A stretch of DNA of 64,000 nucleotides from Psoroptes ovis (Eukaryota; Arthropoda; Arachnida; Sarcoptiformes; Psoroptidae). The translations under genes were made by a program, and so were the position numbers. The stretch covers positions 744,001 through 808,000 of the forward strand of contig PQWQ01000021.1 in NCBI GenBank assembly GCA_002943765.1, in the 5' to 3' direction. Of the stretch, positions 29,195-43,438 are shown piece after piece; the first letter of the stretch is position 1, and each line of letters begins with the position of its first letter. A model generated the notes under the pieces. It saw only the letters and a program-made list of their open reading frames with translations. It was not told the origin of the DNA and searched no databases.

Positions 29195-30033
29195 GTTTCG
29201 GCGACAAACGCCAAGAGTAGAAGAAGTAAAAAACTTTTCAATTACGAGAAAAATTTCGCAGATTTTTTTTTTCTTTTGTGGGTGAAGGATTAATTAGATT
29301 TTTTTCGAAAGAAATCTTTTCTGTTAATTAGTCAAAAATAATGAAGTTTTTAATTAGAAAATTTTTGCCGGGAAATTTCTCGGCAAAATTCCGAAAAAAC
29401 TTCTGAGAAACTTTCTCGAAAATTTCCCGCCAAGGATGGTCCAAGATGAGCAGTGTGGCCATGGTCCATTGTAGACCACAGGCCTTTGAACCCTTTTCGG
29501 GGTTGAACCTTGAAAATTGTCATCATCATGTCTTGGATCATTGATTGATTTTCAGATGTCATAAAATAGGTCGTTTCGGTTACATGTATAGCCCCTGTTT
29601 GTGCTTGTCAGTCAGTCAGTCATAAATTGTCAATGCTTGACATTTGATTTTTTTTTATTGAATTTTGACGAACTTGGAATAGGTCAAATATGGGTCGAAT
29701 AAGGGTTTATGGCCAATGAATGATGGTCACCTTGTCAATTGAACTTCCGATTGGACATTTACATTTCACCTACCTTTATAACTCAGTGAATAGTCAAAAG
29801 TTGATAAGGTATACCCCTTAAGGGTATTTATTAGTACAAGTTTTATGGATGCCAAAGTAATCAAAGTAAAAAAATTTATGACATTTTTTTATGACCCTTC
29901 GGTGAACAATAAAGATAAATTAAATGACCATGAAATGATAGATATCAGAGTAGGTATCAGGGTTGTAGAGATGATGATATTTTCAAGGCATGCAAAATTT
30001 GAAAAAAAAAAAATCAAAATCAAAACAATACTC

Positions 30034-30182
30034 TAGCGCCATCTATTGTTCAGAAATAGAAATACTCTTTCCTAAATTTTTGGTAGTTTTTATTTCTAAC
30101 ACTAGATGGAGATGGCTGTCCGTTATGCTTAAAATTAAATTTAATTCAAATTTAAACATTTTTAGACAATAGATGGCGATAG
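30034..30182. mobile_element. Inverted-repeat element with TAGCGCCATCTATTGT ends
   Basis: TAGCGCCATCTATTGT (30034-30049) is matched by ACAATAGATGGCGATA (30166-30181), with one mismatch, around a 116 nt interior. The interior holds a third related block (ACTAGATGGAGATGG at 30103). It may be another non-autonomous transposon or paired CTCF-like sites. Confidence 0.5.
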
Positions 30183-30653
30183 CTGCTTGTAATTCAAAAA
30201 AAAAAAAAAAAAATCAAAATCAAATTCAATCCTAAACATTTTCAACGCTAGATGATGCACTAAATAACTAAATCAATCATAAATCGATCCTCATAAAATC
30301 CACAGTAAAGATTTTAACAAATCGATTCGAATCAAATTATCGGCCATCAATGGCCAAAATCGGAGCGGATTGCGATCACGATTGCGTCCTAATTTCTAAT
30401 TGCGATCATGATCAAATATTGTGATGCGTCAAATCATATCAAAGATATTCGCTAAAAATTAATTCGAAATTAATTAATTTTTTTGCGAAAAACAAAACAA
30501 AAAAAATCGAATTCAAAATTAATCAATCAATCATTTGGGGCCATCAGCTGTCAGCTTTAGCTCATATATTCACATTGATACATTCAGATACATTCGAAAA
30601 CATCTTCATACATCGATACAACCTCATAGATACATAAACACACTCATATTGAT

Positions 30654-30775
30654 CAGTGGTTCTCAACCCTTTTTCGCTTTGTTGCTGCGCCACAAAAATT
30701 CAAAAATTTCAAAAATTTAAAATTTGGCGCCATCTCAAAAAGTGCCACAAACGACAGTGTGGTTGAGAACCACTG
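30654..30775. mobile_element. hAT-like MITE copy 5
   Basis: CAGTGGTTCTCAACC ... GGTTGAGAACCACTG, perfect 15 bp ends, with the GGTTCTCAACC variant in both arms. Confidence 0.75.
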
Positions 30776-31198
30776 ATTTGTAGAAAAATGAACCATGAAA
30801 ACATTTTAATAAATAAAAATTATGTAACAAAATTTATGAACAGGAACAACTCAAAATTTGTAATTTTGTAATTAAAATTCAATGATGATGATCATCATCA
30901 TTCATAATTATGATGATACGAACATCGAATCGATGGATGGATGGATGGATGGGTGCTTTGATTTGAATTCGAAAATCGAATCAATCTTTGCACGAATTAA
31001 TCGATGGCACGTTTTTTGTGGATCTTCGATGGTCGATAGCATCGATCATGTCCGCATCATGTTCGGATTGATTGATCGAGCATCGATAATCGATTAATGG
31101 TCACGATTTTATGAATGAATTCAAATCATCTGAATCGAATCAAATCGAATTATCAATTGAATCATTGCATTAAGGTATGCACCTCTTAGACTAATATA

Positions 31199-31279
31199 TC
31201 AGGTTGTCCGAAAAGTTTTTGCCCGATTATATCGTAGGAAATCATAAGAAAATCGGCAAGAACTTATCGGACAACCTAA
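31199..31279. mobile_element. mariner-like hairpin MITE, subfamily B
   Basis: TCAGGTTGTCCGAAAAGTTT, core ATTATATCGTAG, right arm GGCAAGAACTTATCGGACAA. Confidence 0.87.
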
Positions 31280-32586
31280 TGATGAATTGCACCCTTAAAA
31301 ATAATCATTGATAATGAATAAATATCGATCAAATCATATGTAATCGATTATGCATAATCGATCATTATTTGATTGATTAGTTGATCAAAAAATTCAAAAT
31401 CATAATTAAATCAAATTAACAAAAATTATCGAAGCACAAGGAAGCTCACGAGCTCATCATAATCACGTATTAATTATGATCTTACGATTGTTTTGATCGA
31501 TATTATCGATAAGATCGATTGATTGGGTGTTCATTCTTAAGACTATCGATGGTAGCCATGAGATGGTCATGGTCATGGTATCGGTGATGCCTGTATTGAT
31601 TGGTGCAAGCAGCGATTATGACAAGTTCGATGATCGGCAGTTCGAACGTCTTGTGATTGATTTGTAGCAAAAAATCCAAGGGCTTAGACCTGTTGCTTCA
31701 ATGTCACATGGAGCTTCAAAATTTTCGAATTTACTAATCAATCAATCAATCAATCAATCTATGAATCAATCAAATGATGAACGAATTAATCAAATAAACA
31801 AATCGATTAATTGATTGATTGATCGATTATCAATCAATTAAATCGAATCAAATCAAATCAAAGACTATTTTTGTTATGATTAAATGCAGCAAATTTGATT
31901 GATATGATTAGTGATCAGCTGATCGCTGATGATAATTGTTATCATCATTCATATTTCATAAATAAAAACAAATAAACATCTTTATATTTTGTCTTGTGAT
32001 TGATTGATTTGATATTTATATTTGGACGAAAACATCCAGAAATATATCGTTGATAAGTTTCAAGGTCTTTGGTTGTATATGCCATTGAAAATGTGTGTTT
32101 GTGTGTATTTTTAGGTGTGTCGAAGACGATTAATTAATTGATCGATTAATTAGTCGATTAATTAATTAGAAAATCAATTAATTGATTGGATATCAATCGA
32201 TTGATTAGATCGATTCAATCAATCGATTGATTCAATTGATTAGATCGATCAAGTGATCGATTGATCGATTCAATTGATTGATTTAAAATCTGGCAGACAG
32301 ATAAGATCCAGATAAGACCCTGATAAGGGCCTGATAAGAGCCAGGATTGGCCATGATCTTGGTGCGAAATTGATCGTTGCGCCAGCTGGATCATAGCTTG
32401 AGGATTTGAGGGTTTTCAACCGAGGGTTTTAGCCTGTTGGAAATTCAAAGACATTATTAAGACGTGTACGACCCTGAATCCAATACCGCTGAAATGCGTC
32501 AATCATCATCAATGAATGAATTATGATTAATCAATGAATCTCTCGCTCAGCAAGGGTTTTTTAATAGGTGATTATCATCAAATATT

Positions 32587-32634
32587 AATTAATCTTAATT
32601 TTTTGAAGAAATTCTTTGATAATTAAGATTAATT
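32587..32634. repeat. Perfect 14 bp hairpin, 20 nt loop
   Basis: AATTAATCTTAATT (32587-32600) pairs with AATTAAGATTAATT (32621-32634). Confidence 0.8.
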
Positions 32635-34987
32635 TCAACTTATTCTTCGTTCAAAAAAAAATTTAGGGTTGGTCGAATTTCGCCCACGGGCAAAGTAAGA
32701 TGCCGGGGAAATTTCCCGGGCAGAAATTTCACTGAAATCTCTGAAACACTAATCTATCGAATATTTCTTACGATATTTGATTATGAAATCAGTGAAATTA
32801 ATCATATTTGAAATGACATCTTACACGACGACATCCATACACGATGTCGATCACGTCGTTTATGGATGAGAGAAATTTTTACAGAAACGAAAAATGTTTA
32901 CGGAAAATTTCTCTCTCCTTAAACATATCGACCGCAACACGGACACAGCAACAACAAGCGCAACAGTGTGATTATGGTCACGTACGCCTGTAGCAATATT
33001 TTTGTTTACTCAAAAGTCGTCTGGGCGTCAATTGGAATGTTTTGAAGGCAGTCAATTTCGAGTGAGAGAGATAGATTCGAATCCACCTTTGATCTTCCTC
33101 CTCCTCCCTCCTCCCCCTCATAAATAGTGCCCTATATACAAAGTGTATCAATAACTCGCGCACACTGGATACATTCAGCTCCAAAAAAAGGCAAACTAAA
33201 CACGAGTGACAGTTTGAGAACAACTGACCTAATGAATGTAGCAAAATATGGGTCACAATGGAAAATTTCTGGGCAAATTTTTCTCGTTTCTTCCCGCGAA
33301 AATTTCTTCAATTAACCTGAATAAAGACAAAATGTCAATTTAAATAAATCACAAATGACATTTGACATTTATTTAAAGGTATCAATAAACAACAGCAACA
33401 GTAGACAGCTGTCATTGTTAATTTCATTGTATCAATTATTTTGTAATTCATTGATTTGTTTGCAAAATATCGAATTTAAAGTAATTATTTTTATGAATGA
33501 TCTATGATTTGACCTAAATTCATAGCGAAATTTCTTCGGTGAAAACAAAGAATATTAATTAATTAATTAATTAATTAATCAATTGATTAATTAATCACCC
33601 AAACAGAATCATTGATATTCTTTGATGAGTTATTATTTATTTGAATCACCTCGGTAAGAGGATTACAATTTTCAATGATTATTTTCAATTATTGAAATTT
33701 AACCCTTTCAATCCTACCATTTTCAAATTTCATTCTATTTGATTATTGAATTGTGAAAATATTTTTTTTTGTTTGTGAAATGAAATAATCGGCTACAATA
33801 TTCAATAAATTCGATCAGATATCGAAAACTATAATCTGATCAATCTTTGATTGATTGATTGAAAATTATCGAGAAAAAAAAATCCGAAATATGCCAAAAC
33901 AATCGAATAGAATCGATGAATTGAATCAATGATAATTCAATCAAATCAAATTATCAATTTGTTTATCATCGAATTTGTCATAATCTTCATTGATTGATTC
34001 CGATATTAATTGATTGATTAATACGTTGAATTAATTTGATTAATTCAAAATCAACTCAAAATTCAATGGAAATATTTGCACTGATCGTATGCACCGAAAG
34101 CCAAAATCACAGAAACATTGAAACATATTTGATCAATTGAATTCCAAGGAATTTCATCGATCATCACCAGCATCAGATTCACCATTAATTTCATCGGCAA
34201 AAATTTAGTTGACAGGCTTAGTTAACCAGGTGGTGGCCATGGTTACCTTTTGGTTGATATGTATAGCCTTCAAAGCAATCATTTACATGGAAAATCATGT
34301 GAAATATCATCATTTAGTTTTAGGCAAACGTGCTTGGATTTGTGTGTATGTGCAATATGATTCTACAGCCAAATACATACACACAAAGCATATGACATGG
34401 AATTGTTTGATGATTTGAAATTGGTAAAACTGGCGCGCAACATACACACAACACCAAGGCGAGACAATTGACGCCCGTCTTCAATCCATCAATCAATCAA
34501 TCAATCAATCAACAAGATTCTGGCGCCATTTGGGTGGCCGCGAGCGGCTTAAATTGGCTCCAATTGTATCGTTGAATTGCAATCTTGTCTACGTACACAC
34601 AGAGAAAAATCGTTGAATTAATTGAAAATTGAAAACGTTTAACCCTTTTAAACCCTTTCGTTCATGGCTATTAGGCCTAATTCTTGGGAAAAATAGACGA
34701 AAATAGACCAAAGAAATTTTCAGATTTTCCCATAAATCACTGGTATTATCGAAGCATGTCGAATTGAGAGGAGAAATTTGTTCGAAAGAATTTGAAAAAA
34801 ATGCTTAAATATCACAGGGTATGACCCTTTTACAAAGGTATAAACCTTTTAAAAAAAGCTTGAGTCTGAACACTTGTTGCGTTTCGAAAATCAATTCGAT
34901 TTGATTTATTTTTAGATTGATACATAAATGATACATTTGTTGAAAATGTATCGTTTTATTATTATGTGTCTGAAAATGATACAAATA

Positions 34988-35067
34988 TTGGGTTGTCCCA
35001 TAAGTTCTTGCTGTTTTTTGAATTTATTTTCATTTGAAAAACGGCCAAAACTTATGGGACAACCTAA
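34988..35067. mobile_element. mariner-like hairpin MITE, subfamily A
   Basis: TTGGGTTGTCCCATAAGTTC ... AAAACTTATGGGACAACCTA. TA flanks. Confidence 0.88.
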
Positions 35068-37073
35068 TACATTCATTCATTCATTCGATTGATGACCAGT
35101 AAAATTGACCCTTGCTAAAAGGGTTAAATATGTTCAAAATTGATATTTTTATATGTCATTCATTTGTTGATTATGTCTAGACATAATTCCATCTAATAAT
35201 GTATCATTTGGATATTCGTCATGGATATTTATGAACATTTTTGTTTCTGTGCACCATTCATACATACAATGACATATAACCATATCGAAATGATAATTTC
35301 AAGAATCATTAATTAACCCTTTTCACCCTTTGGGTGAAATTTGGACGAATTCGAATGTTTCGATTCGTCAAAATTCATCGAAACAAAAAATCGTCCATAA
35401 ATATCATGCTACGCAAGCTGTAATGTTGAATTTTGTATGCAAGATTTCCTCATTAGTTAATAGGTTTCAATGAGTATAATGAAGGTAAGGTTATAGCTCC
35501 ATATCTATGTACAATCGGTAGAGATGATCGATTAGTTTGTTTTTCATTGAAAAAAAACGAGCGCAGATCGATCGCAGAAATGAACGCAAACTGTGTGCGC
35601 AAGTTGTATGCGCAAGCTGTGCGAATGTACGCAGGCTTTGAATCGTTGAAGCTTTTCCGGAGAAAAACTTCGAATCTGCGAATCAAAGGTTCGCGATTCA
35701 CAACTGACAATTCAGCACTAAGAAAACGGATTCAAAGGGTTAAGGGTTAACGTCTTTTACAAAGATCTCAAAAAGGGTTAAAGCCTTTGAAATATCTCAA
35801 AAGGGGTTAACCCTTAAAGATCACAAAAAGTTGAAAGACTTGAAAAGGGTTTAATTCAAATATTTACTCAAACAAGCAAACAATCCACAAATACAATGAC
35901 ATCATCATCAATCGTTTGATACATCATCACATGTGTACATCATTTGATACAAATTTCTTATGAATGGATATTGTATCCGTTGTGACAAAGACTATTGTTG
36001 TTGCTACAAAAACAAATATTTACACACACAGCCAGCCACGCAGACACAAACATTGTCGCCGTATGATAACGTCAATCGAATGTACAACGGGTTACCATGG
36101 ACGCAACGATATTTATGATGACATCATGCGATCATCAAACGACGGATATTGGATCAGTTACCACGGCTACCTAGGCGCTCCTTGGTGATACCTGATACCT
36201 GATACGTGATGCCTGCCTGCATACCTTGCAATCACCATAAATCGAACGGAAGCAAATCTTGTAAACGATGATTGACAAGTCTGTAATCATAAGTTGCAGA
36301 TAATCACAAGACATTAGTTGGCGCCATTCATAAACAATGGATTTTCTGTGGAAAATATTGCAACAAATTTTTGCAACGAATTTCATTACATTCGACGATG
36401 GATGGATTACACATTGGATGCGTTACAGATATGACAAAGCAGCACACCAAAATGATTTATCATCATCATTCACCAATGACTAAATAATTAGCACAAACTA
36501 ATTAAACTTGTCAAATGTATTCGATGGCAGTCGATGGTTACCATTTGATGATATATCAATATATCAAATATCAATGATATCATTGAATCATACATTTCAT
36601 ATTGATTCATATTTCTGGCAGAAATATTACTGCTATAAGATAATTATTAATTCTGATTAGTTTCAAAGGTTTTAAAGGTATACACCTTTGAATTATTCGC
36701 ATTGGACTTCGGATAAATCGAATGATAATTGATGAAAATGATAATTATCGAAACAAAATTATCATTCACCACCACCGCCACCACTGATTGATTGATCATC
36801 GATTCGATATCAAAGATTATAGATTTTTTAATTATGAATCTCTTTATGAATTCAAAGTGAATTCAAAGCTTTTTCAAAAAATCAACAGGCCATTGGCTTA
36901 ATATTTTCGAAAAGCTACCGCAGCAGCAGCCTTAGAAGACTAATTTAAAATTCAATGATTTCAAATGATCATTAATGATTCTGACCATGTAAAACATTGT
37001 AACTGGCGCAAGCAAGCAACAATAAATACGTAATGAACCATTCATATATTCAATAATTATTCAATAGGTTGTC

Positions 37074-37143
37074 CGAAAAGTTTTGGCCGATTTTAAAATG
37101 GAAATTCAATTGATTTATACGACAAAACTTTTCGGACAGCTCC
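37074..37143. mobile_element. mariner-like hairpin MITE, subfamily D
   Basis: TAGGTTGTCCGAAAAGTTTT ... GACAAAACTTTTCGGACAGC followed by TCC, the same divergent right end as at 890. A poly-T run follows. Confidence 0.8.
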
Positions 37144-37250
37144 GATTTTTTTTTTTTTTTTTTTGAAATTCAAAATTAATAATTATTATCATTATCAACC
37201 AAATCAACCAAACCCTTTCATCATCAAGGAGAAAAATATGAATTTAGATA

Positions 37251-37330
37251 TTAGGTTGTCCTATAAGTTCTTGCCGGTTATATCATAGAAAATCATTGGA
37301 AAAACGGCCAAAACTTATGGGACAACCTAA
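37251..37330. mobile_element. mariner-like hairpin MITE, A arms with a B-like core
   Basis: TTAGGTTGTCCTATAAGTTC, core TTATATCATAGAAAATCATT (B type), right arm AAAACTTATGGGACAACCTA (A type). A mosaic of two subfamilies. Confidence 0.85.
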
Positions 37331-38012
37331 TTTTTTGTTGTAATTTGATCAATCAATGACCACAGCAGCAGCAGCAGCAGCTTGCGCGAGGCTGCAATGA
37401 ATCAATCAAATTTAAGGATTGGTCATACTTGAAAACAGAGACAAATCATCGAGATTGATGATCGATTAATCGGTCAAAAATTACTTCAGGTGGTAATAAA
37501 TCAATTGATTCAGTGGCTTTGGTTGCGCTAGCTGTTTGTTGAGTAATTGGTTCTGTGGACAAAAATTGGTGTTGATTATCACCATTATTTCGAATGATTA
37601 TGATCGTTATTATCATTCATAATGGCGGCGGCTACGGCATCATCACCATCATCATAATACAACGATCGATCATATCTATGATGATAATGGCCATTGACTA
37701 TGCTGCGCAATCTATTCATATATTCAGACAAAATGACCAGTAGTAGTGTTGCGCTGATCATATCAATGCTGATCATCATCGATTGAATCGAAGTGAATTT
37801 GATTTAATTGAAAAAATCAGTGAAAATTTCAAAATTTTAAAAAATTGAAAATTTAAGATTGCGCAGCAAGCTGCTGCTTGAAAAATGAATGAATGAAGCT
37901 TTAATAGGTTAGCAGCTGTACAGCAAAATCATGCAAATTGGTCATCATTTAAAATTTGTAAAAAAAATTTGTAAAAATCAATTCATTCAAGCGCACAAAT
38001 TAGCATTGATTA

Positions 38013-38039
38013 CCATGCTGCGCTTGTTGCGCAGCATGG
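38013..38039. repeat. Perfect 11 bp GC-rich hairpin
   Basis: CCATGCTGCGC-TTGTT-GCGCAGCATGG. Confidence 0.85.
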
Positions 38040-38159
38040 CAAATGCTTGTAAATGATTTAAGAAAATTTTGACCGGGTAATTTATCAATTAATTCTTCTT
38101 TCAATTTCTTTGGGTAATGAATGATGATGATGACAATCATAATCATAATAATTCATTCT

Positions 38160-38335
38160 CAAAGGTTAATACCTCATAAATTCACTGAAAAGGTTCTTAA
38201 TCATAAACTCAAAGGTTCATACCTTTTAAATTCACTGGAAAGGTTCGTAATTGACCTCAAAGGTTTATACCTTATAATCATTTTCAAAGATTCTCAATTC
38301 AACTCAAAGGTTTATACCTTTTAAATTCACTCAAA
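38160..38335. repeat. Degenerate tandem repeat of CAAAGGTTYATACCTTTTAA
   Basis: Four copies of AAAGGTTnATACCT followed by AAATTCACT-like spacers at roughly 40-55 nt spacing. The core is a near-palindrome that also occurs alone elsewhere in the window. Confidence 0.7.
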
Positions 38336-39082
38336 AAATTTCAAAATTTGCTACAAAATTTGTTACAATGAAAATATTTTCAAACACAAACAAAACAAAA
38401 ACAAATTGTATCAATTTTGTTTCGTCATTTCAATTGTCGAATACAAAGCCTATCATTATCTGATATTATTATCCGGTAAAAAAAACAATCAAAACGTAAA
38501 TCAAAATCGAAATCAACACAACGTAAACAATCAAATTATTTTGAATTATTTCAAACAAAATAAAAGTTCGACCATCGCAGGCTGCTACCTGAACACAAAC
38601 ACACACACACACACACACACCCACCTGTTTATTACTGGTGATTATTTTGATTTATTTGTTCTGTTCGCTTGTTGATCGCAATTTTCAATGATTTATTTGT
38701 TCATTGATTTATTTGCTGGATTCATTTTAGTATTCATTCATTTTAAGACTCATTTAATTTATTTTTTTTTGTCAATTAAATTAATTACAAGTAATGAATA
38801 CATATGAGAAATGATTGCTACGCAAGCTATAATAATAGTAATGAACACAGGTAATAATCATCATCATGGTAATAATCATTCATTTTTACCGGTCAACAAA
38901 AAAAAATTGAATAAATAATTTATTCAAAAGTTTTTGGATGATTATGATTATTACCATTGTTATTATCATCCAAATGGTTGATAATAATAATGGATGATAA
39001 TAACAATGGTTAGTTAGTTAGCTAGCTGGCTTGTTGCGTAGCATACTCTATGATTATGACAATGAATGAATATTGAATTGTA

Positions 39083-39307
39083 CAGTGATTCTCAACCGAA
39101 ATATGCCGCGACACTTTTGTGTTTCTTGGCATAATATGTTTCAAAAAATTGTGCCACGCAGCCAAATTTTGCAGCGTGAAAGCATATATCACACATACAT
39201 AACCCTTTATTACCTTGGTGTGTGCTGCAGCGGGGTCTAATTTCGGAAATTTTTCGGAATTTTGCGGCCCAGCAGCTGCCAAACAAAAAAACGGTTGAGA
39301 ACCACTG
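39083..39307. mobile_element. hAT-like MITE copy 6 (225 bp)
   Basis: CAGTGATTCTCAACCG ... CGGTTGAGAACCACTG. The longest copy, with GC-richer interior (GGCCCAGCAGCTGCC). No coding capacity for a transposase. Confidence 0.72.
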
Positions 39308-40675
39308 AAATATATGAATATACGATTCGAAAGAAAATGTGGTACTTAAAAATTTACAAAATTACAAATTATAAAAACAAACAAATGCCAATACGAATAA
39401 CAAGCGTAATGAGTTACGAACAAATTACGCAAGCTGCGTAAGCTGCATTTCGTAAATGACGTACATAATTGAATCATCAGTTGAAATAATCATCTTTGAC
39501 AAATGTTATATCATTATTAACCAGGTGAATTGTTTTTTGGAAAAAACGCATTAAATTCATTCATTTTAAGAGGTTCATACCCTTAGTTATAGCCTTGGTA
39601 TATTTGAGAAATGGATGGTTTTTGAATATTTTTTTGAAATTTTACAAATGATACGTAACGTCATTTGTGAATTTTTTTCTTTCGGTGGTGATTAATTTAA
39701 TAGGTTTCATGCGATAGGTAATTAACATGCGAAATTAGAAATTTGTTACCGTGGAAATTCTCAGCTAGTTATGAGAATGATTAGTGTCATCAGGCTATAA
39801 CCTCACGCGCACAGCTTGCTGAGATTTTCACAAAATTTTCAAAGGTTTTCAAACGATTTTGTTAGGTTTCAATGATTTAAGACTCTTGAAAAATCTTAAG
39901 GGTCTTGGATTCACACCGGAGAAAATTAAATGCTTTATTTTCACTTCACATGAAATAAATATTCACACTGACATTTTCGTAATCAAAGGATTAAATTGTT
40001 TTTAAACACTATGTGAATCGTAAAGGTTTTCAAAAGGCTTAATTAAAGGCAAATCGCATGCTAAATAAAAAGGGTAATTCATTTTCGTAGAAGGGTTACA
40101 TAGGGTAAATATCTTATTGCGTAATTAGTATTCATATTGAATTGATGAATATGTTTGAATTTTCTTTAAAATTTTTGATACATTATTTCTATTTATTTTA
40201 ATTGTTTCTAATTTATTCATTTTGTTACATACATTTATATATTCATTGCTTACTTTGTGATTAAATCATTTTCATTCAAAATCATAATAATGTATCATTG
40301 TCATTATTTTAATTGAAATCAATTAAAATAAATGATAACCAATTATTGAATTGAATTGAATATTTCACGAATAAAGTTTATTATTTTTGTTACAAATCAT
40401 TTAATTTTTAAAAAGGTGATTTACCTGTTTTGTCGTTTTGTTTTGATGGAAATAAAAAAAAACATTTCAAAGCCGAAATTCGACGTTTTCCTGTAGATTT
40501 GTAAAAGCTGAATTTTCAGATATTCTGTGAATATATTTGAATTCAAAATCTATTTTTGAATCAATTTCACTGGAATATTTCGAAATCAATCGCTACAATG
40601 ACCATCAATCAATCGCAAATAGTTATGATTGATGATTAAATTTCAATTGAATTGAAATTTAATCATTTGTCTATT

Positions 40676-40835
40676 TTAACCCATAGCACTCGAGGCATTT
40701 ACAGCGTAAGCGAGCTAGCAGCTCGACGATTTTTCAAACTCATGTAAAATGGTGACTGTGGGACGCCTATCGAGTTGCTGCATTACATCTTGTGGTGAGT
40801 GATGCTCACCGCTCGAGTTTTAAGGGCTTATTTAA
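40676..40835 (-). mobile_element. piggyBac-like MITE copy 1
   Basis: Starts TTAACCC and ends near GGGCTTATTTAA. It carries the blocks CACTCGAGGCATTTACAGCG, CATGTAAAATGGTGACTG, GAGTTGCTGCATTACATCTT and GAGCATCACTCACC in reverse order and strand of the copy at 47547. TTAA with CCC-starting ends is the piggyBac signature. Non-coding. Confidence 0.65.
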
Positions 40836-42711
40836 TTATAAGCATTTTAATGCATGGTAGTCATTTGTCACAAATTGCTACATTTGTAATTCTTTGGCTG
40901 GAAAAATCTTCAAAAAAGTAGCAAAATTGATAATTTCGTGTCCAGACATTGATAGGCACGATTTGCAAAAGCAGACAATCGATGTCATGAATCGATGTCA
41001 TTGATTCGTAAGATTTTTTCTCCTCACTGATTATCTTGACTGCTTTAAGATTTTCAAAGATTTTCAAAGGTTTCAAAGATTTTAAGATTTTCAAAATCTT
41101 AAAATCTCGAAAAATCTTCAGAAATCTTCCGAAAAATCAGTGGCCAGTCATATGATTTATGTACAACGAATTTCGAAATCAATTAATTTGGAAAATTTTT
41201 TTTTGAAAAAATTTCAAATGTCAAAAATCAATGATTAATATCATTGATCTGATGGAATTTGTGGCAATTTTTTGGCCAAATTTGGTCTATTTTGACTATT
41301 TTTAGCCGATTTAGGTGGAAATTGATTTTTCGATGAGTCAAGATAATCAATTTTGATCGGAAATTGATGCAGTGTGATAAAGGTAGTCAATAGGTGAAAG
41401 GCTTTAAAGAGTTAATTTTTTTTGATGTGAAATTTTCAATTTTTTTTAATTGAAATTTTTTCTATTAATTAAATGGGGGACAGTCGAGTAGACGATCTAA
41501 AGGTGCAGAAGTTTTGATGGAGGGGGGGCAAAAATGAAAAATGATTTTAAAAATTTTTCAATCAAAGTCTATACAATTTCAGAGGTGGCAACCTCTGCAA
41601 CTAGCCATACTTAGTCTACGCATCTAATACACTTTTACTGAGGTAAAATTTTTTCAAATTGATGAAAAATTTGTTGGGAAAATTTCTGGGAATTTTCTAG
41701 GAAAATTTCTTGGAAAAATTTTCAAGAAAGTTTCTGGAAATATTTCTCAGAAATGAATCAATCAATTTTGATACATTTTGTCGAACAAATGTAACATTTT
41801 ATGACAGTTGTACCTAAGTACATATGCACTCAAAACACGCGTACTTACAGACTATAGATCAAGGATCAATCAATGATTAATCATTCACCATTGACCAATC
41901 AATGAGGTTTGAATGCTCGAATGACAGGTACATAAGTCAAAGACAATGACAATCAATCGTGGTTCAATCATTAAGCCAATCAATCAAATGATTCGAATCG
42001 ATGGCCACGACTCGTGACCATTATTTCATTTGTAACTGAGCTCATGACAGTGATTAGTCTTCGATGACAAGTCTTGAAGACCAACTGCTTGACATGTATG
42101 AGGCATCGTGTTAATAAATTTAAAGCAAAACAATCAAAGGTATTCAAAAGGTATCGAATGATACAAATTAAGAAATAAACAAATTTGGAAACATGATAAT
42201 CTCAATGTATCAATTTTACGATCATTCAAAAACAACGTAATTGATACATTTTTAATTTGATTCGATTGTTATTAGTATCAATTTTCATTGATACAAATCT
42301 CATTGATCCAATTTCGATCGTGCTGATCATATTATTGATCTGGATTGGCTGTCAGACCTGTCAATCAGTCAGTCAGTCAATATCAGACCTGTCAATCAGT
42401 CTTATATCGATCATTTACAGACATTTGGATACGTATCATACGTATGATACTGGTCACCACGACTGGTCACCGTACGTTGACACAAGAATTGTCCACCAAC
42501 AGTTGCTACTGTGGCAGTTTCCGGCTGAATTCAAAATCCATTCACGACATGTATGAATGGCCGTTTTTACTGTTAAAAATAGTATCAATTTGATACACGA
42601 AAAAAAAATCAAATTTCCATGGAATTTGCGTAAGTAAAGAACACTGTGTGTGTTTTTGTGTGCAATTGTGTAAACAATCTCTGATTCCATTCATTCATTA
42701 AAAAAATGCTA

Positions 42712-42791
42712 TTAGGTTGTCCGAAAAGTTCATTCACTTAATCGAATAGAGTTGTATATGAAAATCTGACAAAACTTTTCGGACAATCTAA
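42712..42791. mobile_element. mariner-like hairpin MITE, subfamily C
   Basis: TTAGGTTGTCCGAAAAGTTC, core AATAGAGTTG, right arm ACAAAACTTTTCGGACAATC. TA flanks. Confidence 0.87.
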
Positions 42792-42998
42792 TACAAAACA
42801 AAAAACAAACAGTGAAACAATAACAATTTCCGTTTGTGTGTGTGTGTGTAGAAATAAAAACAAAACTAAAATAGATACTTTTTCAATGGAATTCAAAAAA
42901 AAAAAAAAAAAAAAAATTGATTTTTGATTTTTCAATTTACAATTTTTCAATTGTAAATCATACACACACACAATCGATACTATTGATACAAGTCATTA

Positions 42999-43185
42999 CA
43001 GTGTTTCTCAACCGATGCTTAGTACTTTTATTTTTATCATTTTTTCTTGATTTTTGAATTCAGTGAAGTGTTGAAATCAAGGTTTTAACATCTGCAATAC
43101 TCAAACCAAAGGTGATAATCTTGGAATTATAATACTAAGAATTCAAAGAAAAATTCTGGTCAAAATAAACGGTTGAGAAACGCTG
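42999..43185. mobile_element. hAT-like MITE copy 7
   Basis: CAGTGTTTCTCAACCG ... CGGTTGAGAAACGCTG, with the TTTCTC/GAGAAA variant in both arms. 187 bp. Confidence 0.7.
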
Positions 43186-43358
43186 TATTTTTAAAATTTT
43201 CAATTTCTCATTAAAACCAAAAATAATTAACTACACCAACAACAAACAGCAAACAACAATCGATAATGTTGATCACATGATCACTATCATCATATCGAAT
43301 CAATCAATCAAACAGTGGTGTTATTGTTACGTTTGTTTTTTTGTGTATTATTGATATA

Positions 43359-43438
43359 TTAGGTTGTCCGCAAAGTTTTTGCCGTTTTTTAAATTTTTTT
43401 TTATTCAAAAAACAGCCAAAACTTATGGGACAACCTAA
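43359..43438. mobile_element. mariner-like hairpin MITE, mosaic E/A
   Basis: Left TTAGGTTGTCCGCAAAGTTT (E type), right AAAACTTATGGGACAACCTA (A type). Arms mismatch at the diagnostic bases. TA flanks. Confidence 0.87.

Larger units (their letters stand above)
24001..35000. other. Gene desert, segment 2
   Basis: No gene is supported; the 168-codon frame at 25802-26308 (-) has no recognisable domain. It holds mariner-like hairpins, two hAT-like copies, the inverted-repeat element at 30034-30182, AAATTT arrays (25320-25550, 26770-26945, 27985-28040, 29350-29435), a polypurine tract and several perfect mini-hairpins. Confidence 0.55.

Noticed and set aside
32060..32080. miR-9-like sequence TCTTTGGTTGTATATG
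   Set aside because: Only the first nine bases match the mature miR-9 and no foldback arm is present nearby.
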